A DNA stretch of 22,599 nt from Pseudomonadaceae bacterium UBA836. GTDB taxonomy: Bacteria > Pseudomonadota > Gammaproteobacteria > Pseudomonadales > Pseudomonadaceae. Both the position numbers and the translations under genes were made by a program. This document shows, in pieces, positions 22,100 through 22,599 of the stretch. The stretch is taken from the NCBI GenBank assembly GCA_002296055.1, contig DBHE01000267.1:1-22599 (forward strand). The letters are read 5' to 3'. How positions within the stretch are numbered: the first letter of the stretch is position 1; every line of letters begins with the position of its first letter. Under the pieces are notes generated by a model. It saw only the letters and a list, made by a program, of their open reading frames with translations, ran no database searches and was not told where the DNA came from.

Positions 22100-22599
22100 A
22101 TGGATCGCGTGGGGATAGGGTTTTTGCTGTTGCTGGGTTGTGCAGGAGGATGGTGGGCATGGGGGCAGTACCAGCCTCCGCCTGAGGCTGTCGCCGGCTT
22201 GGCGCCGGTAGCAGCTCCGCCGCAGCCAGCCGCGCCGGAGCAGGTTGACGTAAGGCCGGATTACGACGCCATTGTTGAGGCCAAGTTGCGCGAGTCTGCA
22301 GCCGAGAATGCGTTGGCGATGACCCCGCCTGCTGCCGAGCAAAAGCAAACAGAATTCAATGACCAAAACTATGTTGCGCGTCAGCCGGATAACATTTTGG
22401 AGTCGCGTCATATCTTGTCGCGAGCAGGCCAGCCCAGTACCGAGCGCCGAGCGGCTGACAGGCCAACTGGCAGTGCAACCGCTACCTTCGACTGGCGCGA
22501 TGCACGGCGTCAGCGTAGTCGCTGGAAAACGCGCTACGAGTATCACAACGGTGTGATTGATACCGGCAGCTTCTGCCGCAACTATCGCCGCGGTTCGAT
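22100..22599 (+). CDS. Pro-rich signal-anchored protein, incomplete at the window end
   Basis: An ATG at 22100 with a purine-rich GGGGAAGGGA just upstream opens a frame that stays open to the right edge (166 codons). The first 22 residues (MDRVGIGFLLLLGCAGGWWAWG) form a short signal or signal-anchor; there is no convincing lipobox, although a Cys is present at 14. A Pro/Ala-rich linker follows (about 25-50, PPPEAVAGLAPVAAPPQPAAPEQ), then a charged helical part and a basic C-terminal segment (WRDARRQRSRWKTRYEYHNG...SFCRNYRRGS). Third positions of codons are G/C-rich, supporting a real gene. I recognise no family. The overlapping reverse frame is a shadow. Confidence 0.65.
   Translation, partial: MDRVGIGFLLLLGCAGGWWAWGQYQPPPEAVAGLAPVAAPPQPAAPEQVDVRPDYDAIVEAKLRESAAENALAMTPPAAEQKQTEFNDQNYVARQPDNILESRHILSRAGQPSTERRAADRPTGSATATFDWRDARRQRSRWKTRYEYHNGVIDTGSFCRNYRRGS

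Noticed and set aside
21773..22546. Reverse-strand frame of about 257 codons at the right end
   Set aside because: It crosses the stop region of the PLP-enzyme gene and is antisense to the better supported Pro-rich forward gene; low-complexity Arg/Cys/Leu composition.

Overview
The window looks like part of a chromosome from a GC-rich gammaproteobacterium of the Pseudomonas/Halopseudomonas kind. This rests on the cinA-recA-recX order, the RecA and RecX sequences, an ErdR/MxtR (CrbR/CrbS)-type two-component pair, strong G/C bias at third codon positions, and many genes of familiar Pseudomonas families. Species cannot be fixed from the sequence alone.

Layout. (1) Positions 1-2149 are the right end of a prophage or phage-derived (tailocin-like) cluster: the C-terminus of a virion protein, a small membrane protein with an HExxH motif, a lytic-transglycosylase-like endolysin, an Rz/Rz1 (LysB/LysC-type) spanin pair, then a small reverse-strand gene that shares a bidirectional terminator with the lysis genes. 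(2) Positions 2150-2712 have no convincing gene and probably hold the phage/host junction; a Gly-rich outer-membrane lipoprotein follows. (3) Positions 4514-6641 are the SOS core: cinA (pncC-type), a LexA box, recA and recX. (4) Positions 6601-9872 are housekeeping and accessory genes: a LOG-family nucleotide hydrolase, a secreted small protein, a DTW-domain tRNA modification enzyme (TapT) and an EamA transporter. (5) Positions 10051-14298 encode a LuxR-type response regulator and, 96 bp downstream, a 1167-residue SLC5-PAS-histidine kinase-REC hybrid. They look like the ErdR/MxtR (CrbR/CrbS) acetate-utilisation system, here encoded side by side. (6) Positions 14597-15644 are azlCD, meeting an MFS transporter head-on; behind it on the reverse strand lie a membrane metal-dependent hydrolase and a crotonase. 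(7) A tRNA-Ser(GGA) with a clear promoter and terminator is followed by 297 bp of non-coding DNA carrying a tandem 11-bp repeat, possibly an old integration scar. (8) Positions 19386-21886 form a tight two-gene operon: a VAO/ALO-type FAD oxidase and a fold-type III PLP enzyme that lacks the usual metal-site motif. The window ends inside a proline-rich, membrane-anchored protein with no family I recognise.

The phage lysis block beside cinA-recA fits the mutS-cinA integration/tailocin hotspot known in Pseudomonas, with LexA control of recA next door. Several convergent pairs (recX/LOG, tapT/EamA, azlD/MFS) overlap or abut with no terminator between them. The best candidates for something not well described are the FAD-oxidase/PLP-enzyme operon and the HExxH membrane protein in the phage lysis region.
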